Both the position numbers and the translations under genes were made by a program. Below the pieces are notes generated by a model. It worked only from the letters and a program-made list of their open reading frames with translations, searched no databases and was not told where the DNA came from. DNA of 6,938 bases from Thermoleophilia bacterium (lineage in GTDB: Bacteria > Actinomycetota > Thermoleophilia > Gaiellales > JAICJC01), in contig JAICJM010000201.1 in the NCBI GenBank assembly GCA_025928435.1, positions 1 to 6,938 on the forward strand, read 5' to 3'. Below are positions 1 through 6,374 of this stretch, piece after piece (the stretch's first letter is position 1; each line of letters starts with the position of its first letter).

Positions 1-20
1 CGCGCCGTGAGGGGGATCAT
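1..20 (-). CDS. murF: murF, first codons only (partial, cut by window edge)
   Basis: Reading the minus strand, an ATG at 20-18 overlaps the TGA stop of murE (19-17) in an ATGA junction and opens the peptide MIPLTA before the window ends. MurF (UDP-MurNAc-tripeptide--D-Ala-D-Ala ligase) proteins commonly begin MIPLT or MIPMT, and murF normally follows murE in dcw clusters. The call rests on six codons plus gene order, so it is an inference, but both point the same way. The 4-base overlap suggests translational coupling to murE. Confidence 0.7.
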
Positions 21-1456
21 GCCGCCGGGAGCGCGGCCAGCGCCTCGCGCGCCACCGTGCGGTCGTCGAAGGGGAGCGTGCGGTCGGCGAACTGCTGGCC
101 CTGCTCGTGGCCCTTGCCCGCGATGACGACGACGTCACCGGGCCGGGCCATGCCCACGGCCCGCTCGATGGCGGCCCGGCGGTCGGGCTCGGCCTCCATG
201 GGGACGCCGTCCATGATCTCGGCGATGATCGCGTCGGGATCCTCGCTGCGCGGGTTGTCCGACGTGACCAGCGGGACGTCGGCGAGGCGCCGCGCCACCC
301 GGCCCATCAGCGGGCGCTTGCCCCGGTCGCGGTCGCCGCCGCAGCCGAACACGCAGATCAGCCGCCCGGCCGTGATCTCGCGGGCCGACCCGAGCACGTT
401 CTCGAGGCCGTCGGGCGTGTGGGCGTAGTCGACGAGGACGGTGAACGGCTGGCCCGCCTCGACGGCCTCGAACCGGCCGGGGACGCCCGGCACGGACGAG
501 ATCCCGGCGCGGACGGCCGCGTGCGGCAGCTCGAGCAGCTCCGCCAGCGTCACGGCGCAGAGCACGTTCTCGACGTTGAACCCGCCCCGCATGCGCACGT
601 CGAGCGGGACGGGCCCGCGCGGCGTCGAGACGATGAGCGCGATCGCGCCGCCCGCGCCGATCTCGACCGCGTGCGGGCGCACGTCGGCGTCGGCGTCCGT
701 CCGCGCGGCGTACGTCAGCACCGGCCCGGCGGCCATCCCGGCCAGGCGGCGGCCGTACTCGTCGCCGACGTTGATCGCGCCCGGAGCCTCCTCGAACAGC
801 CGCGCCTTCGCGGCGAAGTACGCCTCCATGTCGGGGTGGAAGTCGAGGTGGTCCTGGGTCAGGTTCGTGAAGCCGGCGGCGGCGAAGCGCACGCCCGCGA
901 CCCGCTCGAGCTCGAGGGCGTGGGACGAGACCTCCATGGCGCACGCCCGGTCGCCCGCATCGACCATCCGCCGCAGGATCGCCTGCAGGTCGACGCTCTC
1001 GGGCGTCGTCCGCGCCACCGGCTCGACGGCCCCGCCGATGCGCGACTCGATCGTGCCCAGGAGCCCCGCGGAGCCGCGCGCCGCCTCCAGCACGGCGTGC
1101 ATCAGGAACGCCGTCGTCGTCTTCCCATTGGTGCCGGTGATGCCGACGACGTCGAGCTCGCGGCTGGGATGGCGGTAGAAGGCGTCGGCGGCCGCAGCCA
1201 TCGCCGAGCGGGACGAGGCCACGACGAGCTGGGGCACGTCGACGTCCAGCTCGCGCTCGACGATGAGCGCCGCGGCGCCGTTCGCGACGGCGACGCCGGC
1301 GAAGTCGTGTCCGTCCGCGGTGAACCCGGGCACGCACGCGTGCAGCGCGCCGGGCACGGCGGACTCCGCACGGTAGGTGACGGCCGTGATGTCCAGTTCG
1401 GCCCGGCCGCGCACCGAGCGGGGCCCGACCGCCTCGATCAGCGTCGAGAGCTCCAT
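17..1456 (-). CDS. murE: UDP-MurNAc-L-Ala-D-Glu:meso-diaminopimelate ligase MurE
   Basis: This cytoplasmic Mur ligase adds the third residue to the peptidoglycan stem peptide using ATP. The 479-residue protein has the usual MurE length and three-domain layout. The N-terminal UDP-binding domain covers about residues 1-100. The central ATPase carries GTNGKTTT (108-115), TTPES (150-154), a HxxDFH-type segment near 203-207 and a Lys near 217 at the usual carbamylated position. The C-terminal domain carries DYAHTPDG (343-350), GCGGDRDRGKRP (371-382), DNPR (400-403) and GKGHEQ (447-452). DNPR is the known signature for meso-diaminopimelate rather than L-lysine, so the wall is predicted to be DAP type. 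The ATG lies 13 bases after the ftsI stop and has only a weak ribosome site (GCGAG), so it may depend on ribosomes arriving from ftsI. The stop overlaps the murF start. No odd features were seen. Confidence 0.97.
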   Translation of the reverse strand: MELSTLIEAVGPRSVRGRAELDITAVTYRAESAVPGALHACVPGFTADGHDFAGVAVANGAAALIVERELDVDVPQLVVASSRSAMAAAADAFYRHPSRELDVVGITGTNGKTTTAFLMHAVLEAARGSAGLLGTIESRIGGAVEPVARTTPESVDLQAILRRMVDAGDRACAMEVSSHALELERVAGVRFAAAGFTNLTQDHLDFHPDMEAYFAAKARLFEEAPGAINVGDEYGRRLAGMAAGPVLTYAARTDADADVRPHAVEIGAGGAIALIVSTPRGPVPLDVRMRGGFNVENVLCAVTLAELLELPHAAVRAGISSVPGVPGRFEAVEAGQPFTVLVDYAHTPDGLENVLGSAREITAGRLICVFGCGGDRDRGKRPLMGRVARRLADVPLVTSDNPRSEDPDAIIAEIMDGVPMEAEPDRRAAIERAVGMARPGDVVVIAGKGHEQGQQFADRTLPFDDRTVAREALAALPAA

Positions 1457-1469
1457 GCTCGCGGGAACG

Positions 1470-3263
1470 CTACTGGACGGGACGGTCAGGCCGGATGCCC
1501 GCGTGGTTCGCGTACCACGAGCCGATCTGCTCGAACGCGGGCGCGGCCACGTCGCCGCCGAAGTGGCTCGTCTGCGGCGAGTCCACCACGATCATGATCT
1601 CGACCTGGGGATCCTCGGCCGGGAGGAAGCCGATGAACGAGGCGTCGTACTGGTTCGAGTAGCCGCCGTCCGGGCTCGGCTTCTGGGCCGTGCCCGTCTT
1701 GCCGGCGACGGTGTAGCCGGGGATGGTCGCCTGGACGCCGGTGCCGCCGTCAACGACTCCCTCGAGCATGGACACCATCTCGGCGTCGACCTCGGGCGAG
1801 AGGATCCGCCGCCGCCCCGGCCGCGGCGTCTTCTCGCCCTGGATGCGCGAGACCAGGTGCGGCGCGACCATGACGCCGCCGTTCGCGATCGCCTGGTACA
1901 TCGACGCCATCTGCATCGCGGTGACGCCGATGCCCTGTCCGATCGGGATCGTCCCGATCGACGAGAGCGTCCAGTCGCGGCCGGGCAGCACGATGCCGCT
2001 GGCCTCGCCGGGGAAGTCGAGCGCCGTCCGCTTCCCGAACCCGTAGCGGCGGATCCAGTGCATCAGGTCGTGTTTGCCGACCATCTGCGCGATCTCGTCC
2101 GTGCCGATGTTTGACGAGATCTTGAGGATGTGCCGCACGGAGATGTCCCAGGGCTTGTGCGGGATGTCGTCGCGGATGACCTTGTCCCCGAACGCGATGT
2201 GGTCGGGCACGTTGTGCAGCACCTCGCCCGGCCACACGACGCCGGAGCTGAGCGCGGCCGAGAAGGTCACGGCCTTGAACGTCGAACCCGGCTCGTACAC
2301 CGTCTGCAGCGCCTGGTTGCTCCAGCGCTGCTGGTTCTTCGCCAGGTGGGCCTGGTTGTTGTCGTAGCCGGGGGCGGTCGCCATCGCCACGATCGCGCCG
2401 GTGCGCGGATCCATGACGATGCCGGTCGCCCACTTCGCCCGCGTGCTGCGCACCGTCGCCGCCAGCACGTCCTGCACCTTGGTCTGGACGGCGGCGCTCA
2501 CCGTGAGGCGGATGTTGCGGCCGTTCTGGGGCTTCTGGACGTCGACCGTGTCGAGCACCATGCCGCCCGGGTCGGTGATCGTCACCTGCTTGCCGGGGCG
2601 TCCGGCGAGAATGCGGTTGTACTGGTGCTCGAGGCCGGCGCCCTGGCCCGTGCCGGCGCGGCCCTCGATGTCGGTGAAGCCGAGCAGCTGCGAGGCGATC
2701 GCGTTGCCCGGGTACCAGCGCGAGAGCTCGGACACCGTCGTGATGCCGGGCAGGTGGCGGCGCATGATGCGCGCCGCGACGTCGGTCGGGAGCTGGCGGA
2801 CGACGAAGCCGCCGCGACGGATCGCCGCCGAGAGCGACTCGACCTCGGCCGCCCACTTCGGGTTGGGGCGCAGCTTGGGCTTGCGGGCGTGGCCCTGGCC
2901 CTGGCCGTGCTTGGCCTTCTTCGCCGCTCCGTGATCCCCGTGGTGACCGGCCCGCTTGTACGGGTGAAAGCCCATCGCCTTCGCGATCACCGCGGCCGTC
3001 AGCGAGACGTTCTTGACCAGCTTCGGGTTGGCCTGGATCGTCTTCGACGGCTGCGTCTGGGCGAGTGTCTGGCCGTCGGCGCTGATGATCGAGCCGCGCA
3101 GGCCGTTCAGCGTGAGCTCCCCGCGCTGCTGCGAGACCGCCTTCGCGGACAGGCTGGCCGCGTCGACGCCCTGGATCTGCACCGCCCGCAGGATCACGAC
3201 GACGAACGCCATGATCGAGACCGCGAGCATCAGCCGCAGGCGATGGTCGGACATGCGCCTCAC
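1470..3263 (-). CDS. ftsI: Septal peptidoglycan transpeptidase FtsI (class B PBP)
   Basis: This is a membrane-anchored class B penicillin-binding protein that cross-links septal peptidoglycan, normally with FtsW. The 597-residue protein has a short cytoplasmic N-terminus and one membrane anchor (about 9-31). The dimerisation/pedestal part begins with RGSIISADGQTLA (56-68) and contains LLGF and GLEHQYNRILAG (193-221). The transpeptidase domain has all three active-site motifs: STFK (Ser327, Lys330), SSN (383-385) and KTG (522-524). No PASTA repeats follow. The place between an ftsL-like gene and murE supports FtsI over SpoVD or other class B PBPs. The GTG start at 3263 overlaps the upstream stop (GTGA). 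An in-frame ATG at 3254 would remove only three residues and cannot be excluded. An unusual His/Lys/Gly-rich stretch lies at residues 100-136, outside the membrane. Confidence 0.95.
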   Translation of the reverse strand: MRRMSDHRLRLMLAVSIMAFVVVILRAVQIQGVDAASLSAKAVSQQRGELTLNGLRGSIISADGQTLAQTQPSKTIQANPKLVKNVSLTAAVIAKAMGFHPYKRAGHHGDHGAAKKAKHGQGQGHARKPKLRPNPKWAAEVESLSAAIRRGGFVVRQLPTDVAARIMRRHLPGITTVSELSRWYPGNAIASQLLGFTDIEGRAGTGQGAGLEHQYNRILAGRPGKQVTITDPGGMVLDTVDVQKPQNGRNIRLTVSAAVQTKVQDVLAATVRSTRAKWATGIVMDPRTGAIVAMATAPGYDNNQAHLAKNQQRWSNQALQTVYEPGSTFKAVTFSAALSSGVVWPGEVLHNVPDHIAFGDKVIRDDIPHKPWDISVRHILKISSNIGTDEIAQMVGKHDLMHWIRRYGFGKRTALDFPGEASGIVLPGRDWTLSSIGTIPIGQGIGVTAMQMASMYQAIANGGVMVAPHLVSRIQGEKTPRPGRRRILSPEVDAEMVSMLEGVVDGGTGVQATIPGYTVAGKTGTAQKPSPDGGYSNQYDASFIGFLPAEDPQVEIMIVVDSPQTSHFGGDVAAPAFEQIGSWYANHAGIRPDRPVQ

Positions 3264-3652
3264 GGCCGGGTCTTCACCTTCGGGTGGTCGCGGTGCAGGC
3301 GGACGTACTTCGTCGTGTTCGGGTCAGCCGGGACCATGCCCAGCTTCTGGGCGGCGACCCCGATCGAGGTCGGCGACGACAGGTTCGTCACCTGGTTTCG
3401 CAGCAGCCGGTTCTCGTCCTGGAGCTGCTGGGCGTGCGCCTGGAGCCGGTTCACGTCGATGCTGTCGCGCAGCGCGGCGACGTTCAGGGCGACGATGCCG
3501 CCGAGGAGCGCCGCCAACACGACCACCCAGACGGCGCCGCCCGCGGTCATCCGGCGGGGGCGGACGCGCCGGCGCGGGACCGCGCGGGGCGCGGCCTGCT
3601 CGGACGTGGCCCGCGAGCGGGCGGGAGCCCTGGCCGAGACGGCGACGCTCAC
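3260..3652 (-). CDS. ftsL: FtsL-like small bitopic division protein
   Basis: The 130-residue protein has a basic, Arg/Pro-rich cytoplasmic tail (about 1-35), one membrane segment (about 37-60, rich in V, A, L) and a leucine-zipper-like coiled coil (about 62-92, containing QLQDENRLLRNQV). It ends in a short C-terminal part with IGVAAQKLGMVPAD (97-110). The last part resembles the FtsL/FtsB (septum formation initiator) pattern in which an aliphatic helix ends in a K-LGM motif. Such proteins form the FtsQLB complex that activates FtsWI at the septum. Sequence conservation is low in this family, so topology, size and position between rsmH and ftsI carry the call. FtsL is preferred over FtsB because of this position. 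The GTG start forms a GTGA overlap with the rsmH stop, and the stop forms another with ftsI. Confidence 0.8.
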   Translation of the reverse strand: MSVAVSARAPARSRATSEQAAPRAVPRRRVRPRRMTAGGAVWVVVLAALLGGIVALNVAALRDSIDVNRLQAHAQQLQDENRLLRNQVTNLSSPTSIGVAAQKLGMVPADPNTTKYVRLHRDHPKVKTRP

Positions 3653-4620
3653 TGCGCCGGCGTCCTCTCGGCGGCCCGCAGGCGGGCGGACGAGGAGCGC
3701 GGGTTGGTGCAGCGCTCGTCGACGCTCGCCACGACGGCCCGGCGGGTGAGGCTGCGCAGGCGCGGCTCGTGCCCGCAGACGCAGACCGGGAAGTCCGGCG
3801 GGCAGGTGCAGCCACGGGCCTGATCGCGGATGAACTGCTTCGCGATCCGGTCCTCGAGCGAGTGGAAGCTGATGACCGCCAGCCGCCCGCCGGGGGCGAG
3901 CAGGTCGACGGCCAGCTCGAGGCCCTCGCGCAGCGACTCGAGCTCGCCGTTGGTCGCGATCCGCAGGGCCTGGAAGACGCGCCGGGCCGGGTGCCCCTGG
4001 CCGAACCGGGCCGGGGTCGGGATGGCCGCCTTGATCACCTCGACCAGGTCGGCGCTGCGCTCGAACGGCTCCAGCTTGCGGCGGCGCGCGATCGCACGCG
4101 CGATCTGGAAGGCGTAGCGCTCCTCGCCGAACGTCCGCAGGACGCCGGCCAGGTCGCGCTCTTCCCAGGTGTTCACGATCTCGGCCGCCGTCAGGTCGGC
4201 GGAGGCGTCCATGCGCATGTCGAGCGGCGCGTCGTTCGCGTAGCTGAAGCCGCGGTGGGGCCGGTCGATCTGCATCGACGAGACGCCCAGGTCCATCAGG
4301 ACGGCCTGCACGCGCGTCCCGCTCGCGACCATGTTGCGCAGCACGAGCGCGAAGTCGCCGTGCAGGAAGCGCGTCTGGCTGGTCGCGCCGAAGGCGAAGC
4401 GGGCGAAGAACGGCTCGGCCTCGTGGTCGCGGTCGATCCCGATGTACGTCCCGCTGCCGCGCAGGTACGGCTCGAGAACGGCCGCGTGGCCGCCCGCGCC
4501 GAACGTGCAGTCGACGATCGTGTCGCCAGGGCGGGGCTCGAGCAGCTCGGCCACCTCGGTTGCCATGACGGGGACGTGTTCCACCGCCGGGCTACTGCTG
4601 TGAGAGTGATTCGGCAACAT
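3649..4620 (-). CDS. rsmH: 16S rRNA (cytosine-1402-N4)-methyltransferase RsmH
   Basis: RsmH (MraW) uses S-adenosylmethionine to methylate N4 of C1402 in the ribosomal decoding centre. The 323-residue product has the family length. Visible motifs are HVPVM (15-19), the SAM-binding loop DCTFGAGGHA (37-46), GIDRDH (61-66), LMDLGVSSMQID (108-119), RGFSYANDAPLDMRMD (123-138), ARFGQGHPARRVFQALRIATN (204-224) and ISFHSLEDRIAK (250-261). A C-terminal CTCPPDFPVCVC segment (271-282) places four cysteines as CxC...CxC; I recall this in several RsmH lineages. I chose the ATG at 4620 because GAGGGGAG lies 8 bases upstream (4636-4629) and the resulting N-terminus fits the family. The open frame continues upstream to 4794, but that extension is antisense-like filler inside mraZ. 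The start lies 29 bases inside mraZ, implying coupling. Confidence 0.96.
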   Translation of the reverse strand: MLPNHSHSSSPAVEHVPVMATEVAELLEPRPGDTIVDCTFGAGGHAAVLEPYLRGSGTYIGIDRDHEAEPFFARFAFGATSQTRFLHGDFALVLRNMVASGTRVQAVLMDLGVSSMQIDRPHRGFSYANDAPLDMRMDASADLTAAEIVNTWEERDLAGVLRTFGEERYAFQIARAIARRRKLEPFERSADLVEVIKAAIPTPARFGQGHPARRVFQALRIATNGELESLREGLELAVDLLAPGGRLAVISFHSLEDRIAKQFIRDQARGCTCPPDFPVCVCGHEPRLRSLTRRAVVASVDERCTNPRSSSARLRAAERTPAQ

Positions 4621-5020
4621 CCTCAATGCTCCCCTCGGATTCGGCCTGCATCCTGCGCCACGCGGCGAGATCCCAGATCTCCAGGATTTCCCGCAGGCCC
4701 GCCACCACGATGTCCCGGTCGAGGCCCGCATGCGCGAGCTGGGCCGGCGGCAGCATGATGCGGCCCTGCCGGTCGAGCTCGGTCTCCGCGGCACCCGCGT
4801 ACAGGTGCCGGCTCATGAGCCGCGCCTCGCGGCTGAACGGCGAGAGCTCCCCCAGCCGCCGGTCCACGAACGCCTCGAACCCGGCCGGCGTGTAGACGGA
4901 CAGGCACCTGTCGACCCCCTTGGCGACGATCACGCCGTCGGCGAAGTGCGGCCGCAGCTTGGCCGGGAGCGTTACGCGGTTCTTGGCATCCAGCTTTTGG
5001 ACAGATTCGCCGAGCAGCAC
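4592..5020 (-). CDS. mraZ: Transcriptional regulator MraZ
   Basis: MraZ is a ring-forming DNA-binding protein that regulates the dcw operon it heads. The 142-residue product has two tandem MraZ/AbrB-like halves. Each has the DxxxR signature: LDAKNRVTLP (10-19, Asp11/Arg15) and LDRQGRIMLP (82-91, Asp83/Arg87). The N-terminus MLLGES matches the family's usual M-FLGE opening. I chose the GTG at 5020 because GGGAGG lies 8 bases upstream and the length then fits the family. The frame is open back to a GTG at 5056, but that codon lies upstream of the predicted -10 element and so should not be in the mRNA. Four MraZ-type boxes in front of the gene suggest autoregulation. First gene of the operon. 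Confidence 0.95.
   Translation of the reverse strand: MLLGESVQKLDAKNRVTLPAKLRPHFADGVIVAKGVDRCLSVYTPAGFEAFVDRRLGELSPFSREARLMSRHLYAGAAETELDRQGRIMLPPAQLAHAGLDRDIVVAGLREILEIWDLAAWRRMQAESEGSIEDVAESLSQQ
4629..4636 (-). promoter_or_regulatory. Ribosome binding site of rsmH inside mraZ
   Basis: GAGGGGAG on the minus strand, 8 bases before the ATG at 4620, decides the rsmH start. The only other plausible starts, GTG at 4584 and ATG at 4566, lack a comparable site. It sits within mraZ coding sequence. Confidence 0.75.
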
Positions 5021-5028
5021 GGGTGCGG

Positions 5029-5034
5029 CCTCCC
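5029..5034 (-). promoter_or_regulatory. Ribosome binding site of mraZ
   Basis: GGGAGG on the minus strand with 8 bases to the GTG at 5020. It decides this start over the upstream GTG at 5056. Its first three bases overlap the last MraZ box (TGGGA, 5035-5031). Confidence 0.8.
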
Positions 5035-5065
5035 ATTCCGCCCCACAATACCCCACTTCTCACCA
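5031..5065 (-). promoter_or_regulatory. MraZ operator: four TGGGN-type boxes in 10-base phase
   Basis: On the minus strand the boxes are TGGTG (5065-5061), TGGGG (5055-5051), TGGGG (5045-5041) and TGGGA (5035-5031), each separated by exactly 5 bases. Three fit TGGGN exactly and the first has one mismatch. E. coli MraZ is known to bind TGGGN direct repeats spaced by 5 bases, placing each box on the same face of the helix. Here the boxes run from the promoter spacer through the -10 to the ribosome site, so a bound MraZ ring should block RNA polymerase. Repression is inferred from position. Confidence 0.85.
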
Positions 5066-5073
5066 CTTTGCAA
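5045..5073 (-). promoter_or_regulatory. Promoter of the mraZ-led dcw operon
   Basis: On the minus strand, -35 TTGCAA (5073-5068) and -10 TATTGT (5050-5045) are separated by 17 bases, the ideal sigma-70-type spacing. The transcript should begin near 5038-5036, giving a leader of about 16-18 bases that includes the GGGAGG ribosome site. The -10 lies between and partly within MraZ boxes. Confidence 0.75.
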
Positions 5074-5189
5074 CGCATCCGGTCCACGCTCGACCCCCGG
5101 GATGCTCGAACAGCGATGCCGCCGGCCCCGGGTGCCCAACCTCCGCTGGCGGAAAATCCTTACAAAAATGTCTCTGTTTGCAGGGGTTT

Positions 5190-5210
5190 GCGCGTGGTAA
5201 AGTCACGCGC
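5190..5210 (+). repeat. Perfect inverted repeat around the hydrolase promoter -10
   Basis: GCGCGTG (5190-5196) and CACGCGC (5204-5210) are exact reverse complements separated by 7 bases. The spacer GTAAAGT holds the predicted -10 hexamer. In DNA this could be an operator for a dimeric repressor. It is unlikely to act as an RNA hairpin if transcription starts at or near the ATG, because both arms would then lie upstream of the message. No regulator can be named. Confidence 0.55.
5195..5203 (+). promoter_or_regulatory. Extended -10 promoter of the NlpC/P60 gene, probably leaderless
   Basis: TGG followed by TAAAGT (5198-5203) fits the extended -10 pattern TGn-TANNNT. There is no good -35 at 16-18 bases; the nearest is TTGCAG at 5178-5183 with a 14-base spacer, which the extended -10 could make up for. 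The hexamer ends 8 bases before the ATG at 5212, so +1 would fall at about 5210-5212. No Shine-Dalgarno site precedes the ATG. Together these predict a leaderless mRNA, a common form in actinobacteria. An A/T-rich patch at 5152-5180, unusual in this GC-rich DNA, may act as an UP-like element. Confidence 0.6.
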
Positions 5211-5211
5211 C

Positions 5212-6339
5212 ATGTCGAGCCCGCCTCCGCAGCGGCACCGGCGCCGGCTCGGGCCGGTCGTTGCCGCCGTCGTTCTCACGGCAGTGCTCGCCACCCTCGC
5301 AGGCGGAGGAATCGCCGGAGCGGATCAGATCACGGACAAGCGCGCCGAGGCACAGCAGGCGGAGGCGCAGCTGAACGATCTCTACGCCCAGCAGGACAAG
5401 GCGGTCGAGGCCTACGACGCCGCCCACGCGAAGCTCGACAAGGTCAGCACTCAGATCCGGACGAACCACGCCCTGCTCGTCACCGCGAAGCACAACCTCA
5501 CCGAGGCCCGCTCGCAGCTCGCCGCGCTCGTGGTCTCCGCCTACAAGGGCGACAACGAGGACGCGGCGATGTACGTGCTCGCCGCCCAGTCGTTCACCGA
5601 CCTCGTCGACCGCGTCGACGTCCTGAATCGGACGTCACACGACGAGTCCGCGATCCTGCACCGGGTGACCGTGGCCGAACACCAGGTCGCCCGCCGCCAG
5701 GCCCTCCTGAAGAAGGAGCGGGTGCAGGCCCGCGCGCTCGTGCGCAGGGCCGAGGCGGCCAAGCGGCGCGCCGCCGCGCTCATCTCGAGCCAGCAGGCGA
5801 AGATCTCCGACCTGAAGGCGCAGATCAACCGGCTCGTCGGCGAGCGCAAGGCCCGGCTCGCCCGCGAGGCCCGTGAGCGCGCCGCCGCGGCGGCGGCCGC
5901 CCAGCAGCCGGCGCCGAGCCCCTCGCCGAGCCCGATCGAGCCGCCCTCGGGCGGCGGCTCCGTCCCCCCGGCCAGCACGGTCGGCGGACAGGCCGTCCAG
6001 ATCGCGATGGGCGAGCTCGGCGTCCCCTACGTCTGGGGCGGCGCCAGCCCGTCCGGATTCGACTGTTCCGGCCTCACCATGTGGGTCTACGCCCAGCTCG
6101 GCATCCACCTCGACCACTACACCGGCTCGCAGTGGACCGCCGGCCCGCACGTGCCGTACGACCAGCTCGCGCCCGGCGATCTCGTGTTCTTCGAGCCCGA
6201 CATCGGGCACGTCGGCATCTACATCGGAAACGGCGAGTTCATCCACGCGCCGCACACCGGCACGGTCGTCCAGATCTCGAGCCTGTCCGACTCCTGGTAC
6301 GCGGCCGAGTACCAGGGCGCCGTGCGGGTCACCGGCTGA
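5212..6339 (+). CDS. Secreted coiled-coil NlpC/P60 cell wall hydrolase
   Basis: The 375-residue protein is a likely peptidoglycan endopeptidase. It has a basic N-terminus and hydrophobic signal segment (about 14-36, with a possible cleavage near AGA-D at 38). A long Ala/Lys/Arg/Gln-rich coiled coil (about 40-230) and a Pro/Ser/Gly-rich linker (about 231-255) follow. The NlpC/P60 domain (about 258-375) carries the catalytic Cys285 in FDCSGL, His333 in GHVGIYIG and His345 in FIHAP, plus PYVWGG and PGDLVFF. The architecture matches PcsB, CwlO and mycobacterial RipC, which are activated by FtsEX through the coiled coil; that role here is inference. The ATG at 5212 is chosen because it gives a clean signal peptide and sits just after an extended -10. 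The frame is open back to 5023, but that stretch lies in the divergent control region. It is transcribed away from the dcw operon. Confidence 0.93.
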   Translation: MSSPPPQRHRRRLGPVVAAVVLTAVLATLAGGGIAGADQITDKRAEAQQAEAQLNDLYAQQDKAVEAYDAAHAKLDKVSTQIRTNHALLVTAKHNLTEARSQLAALVVSAYKGDNEDAAMYVLAAQSFTDLVDRVDVLNRTSHDESAILHRVTVAEHQVARRQALLKKERVQARALVRRAEAAKRRAAALISSQQAKISDLKAQINRLVGERKARLAREARERAAAAAAAQQPAPSPSPSPIEPPSGGGSVPPASTVGGQAVQIAMGELGVPYVWGGASPSGFDCSGLTMWVYAQLGIHLDHYTGSQWTAGPHVPYDQLAPGDLVFFEPDIGHVGIYIGNGEFIHAPHTGTVVQISSLSDSWYAAEYQGAVRVTG

Positions 6340-6358
6340 CGACGGTTGGGCTATCCAC

Positions 6359-6374
6359 CCCGCGCGGACGCGGG
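6359..6374 (+). terminator. GC-only hairpin after the hydrolase gene (terminator or operator)
   Basis: CCCGCG (6359-6364) and CGCGGG (6369-6374) form a 6-base all-GC stem with a CGGA loop, 19 bases after the stop of the hydrolase gene. There is no T run after it; the next bases are the TATGAT -10 element. It may slow or end the upstream transcript in the U-less way reported for some actinobacteria, or serve as an operator in the promoter spacer. Confidence 0.35.

Noticed and set aside
107..1597. Long open frame on the plus strand, antisense to murE
   Set aside because: The translation is Arg/Asp/Ala/Gly-rich with no domain. Such frames arise from high GC at third codon positions opposite a real gene.
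2130..3749. Long plus-strand open frame antisense to ftsI and ftsL
   Set aside because: Same composition artefact, crossing two well supported minus-strand genes, with no motif and no ribosome site noted.
4459..4500. tRNA, CRISPR or insertion sequence anywhere in the window
   Set aside because: No regularly spaced repeats, terminal inverted repeats, transposase motifs or tRNA T-arm sequences were seen on either strand; the interval given is only an example position inside rsmH.
3013..4758. Long plus-strand open frame antisense to rsmH and neighbours
   Set aside because: Low-complexity Arg/Ala-rich translation spanning several genes; shadow frame.
5023..5211. N-terminal extension of the NlpC/P60 protein by 63 residues
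   Set aside because: It would place coding sequence over the mraZ promoter and the hydrolase's own -10, and would bury the signal peptide. The ATG at 5212 is the sensible start.
5057..5211. ydaO-type c-di-AMP riboswitch upstream of the hydrolase
   Set aside because: Such riboswitches often precede actinobacterial wall hydrolase genes, so I looked. The conserved core is absent and the promoter lies directly on the start codon, leaving no leader.
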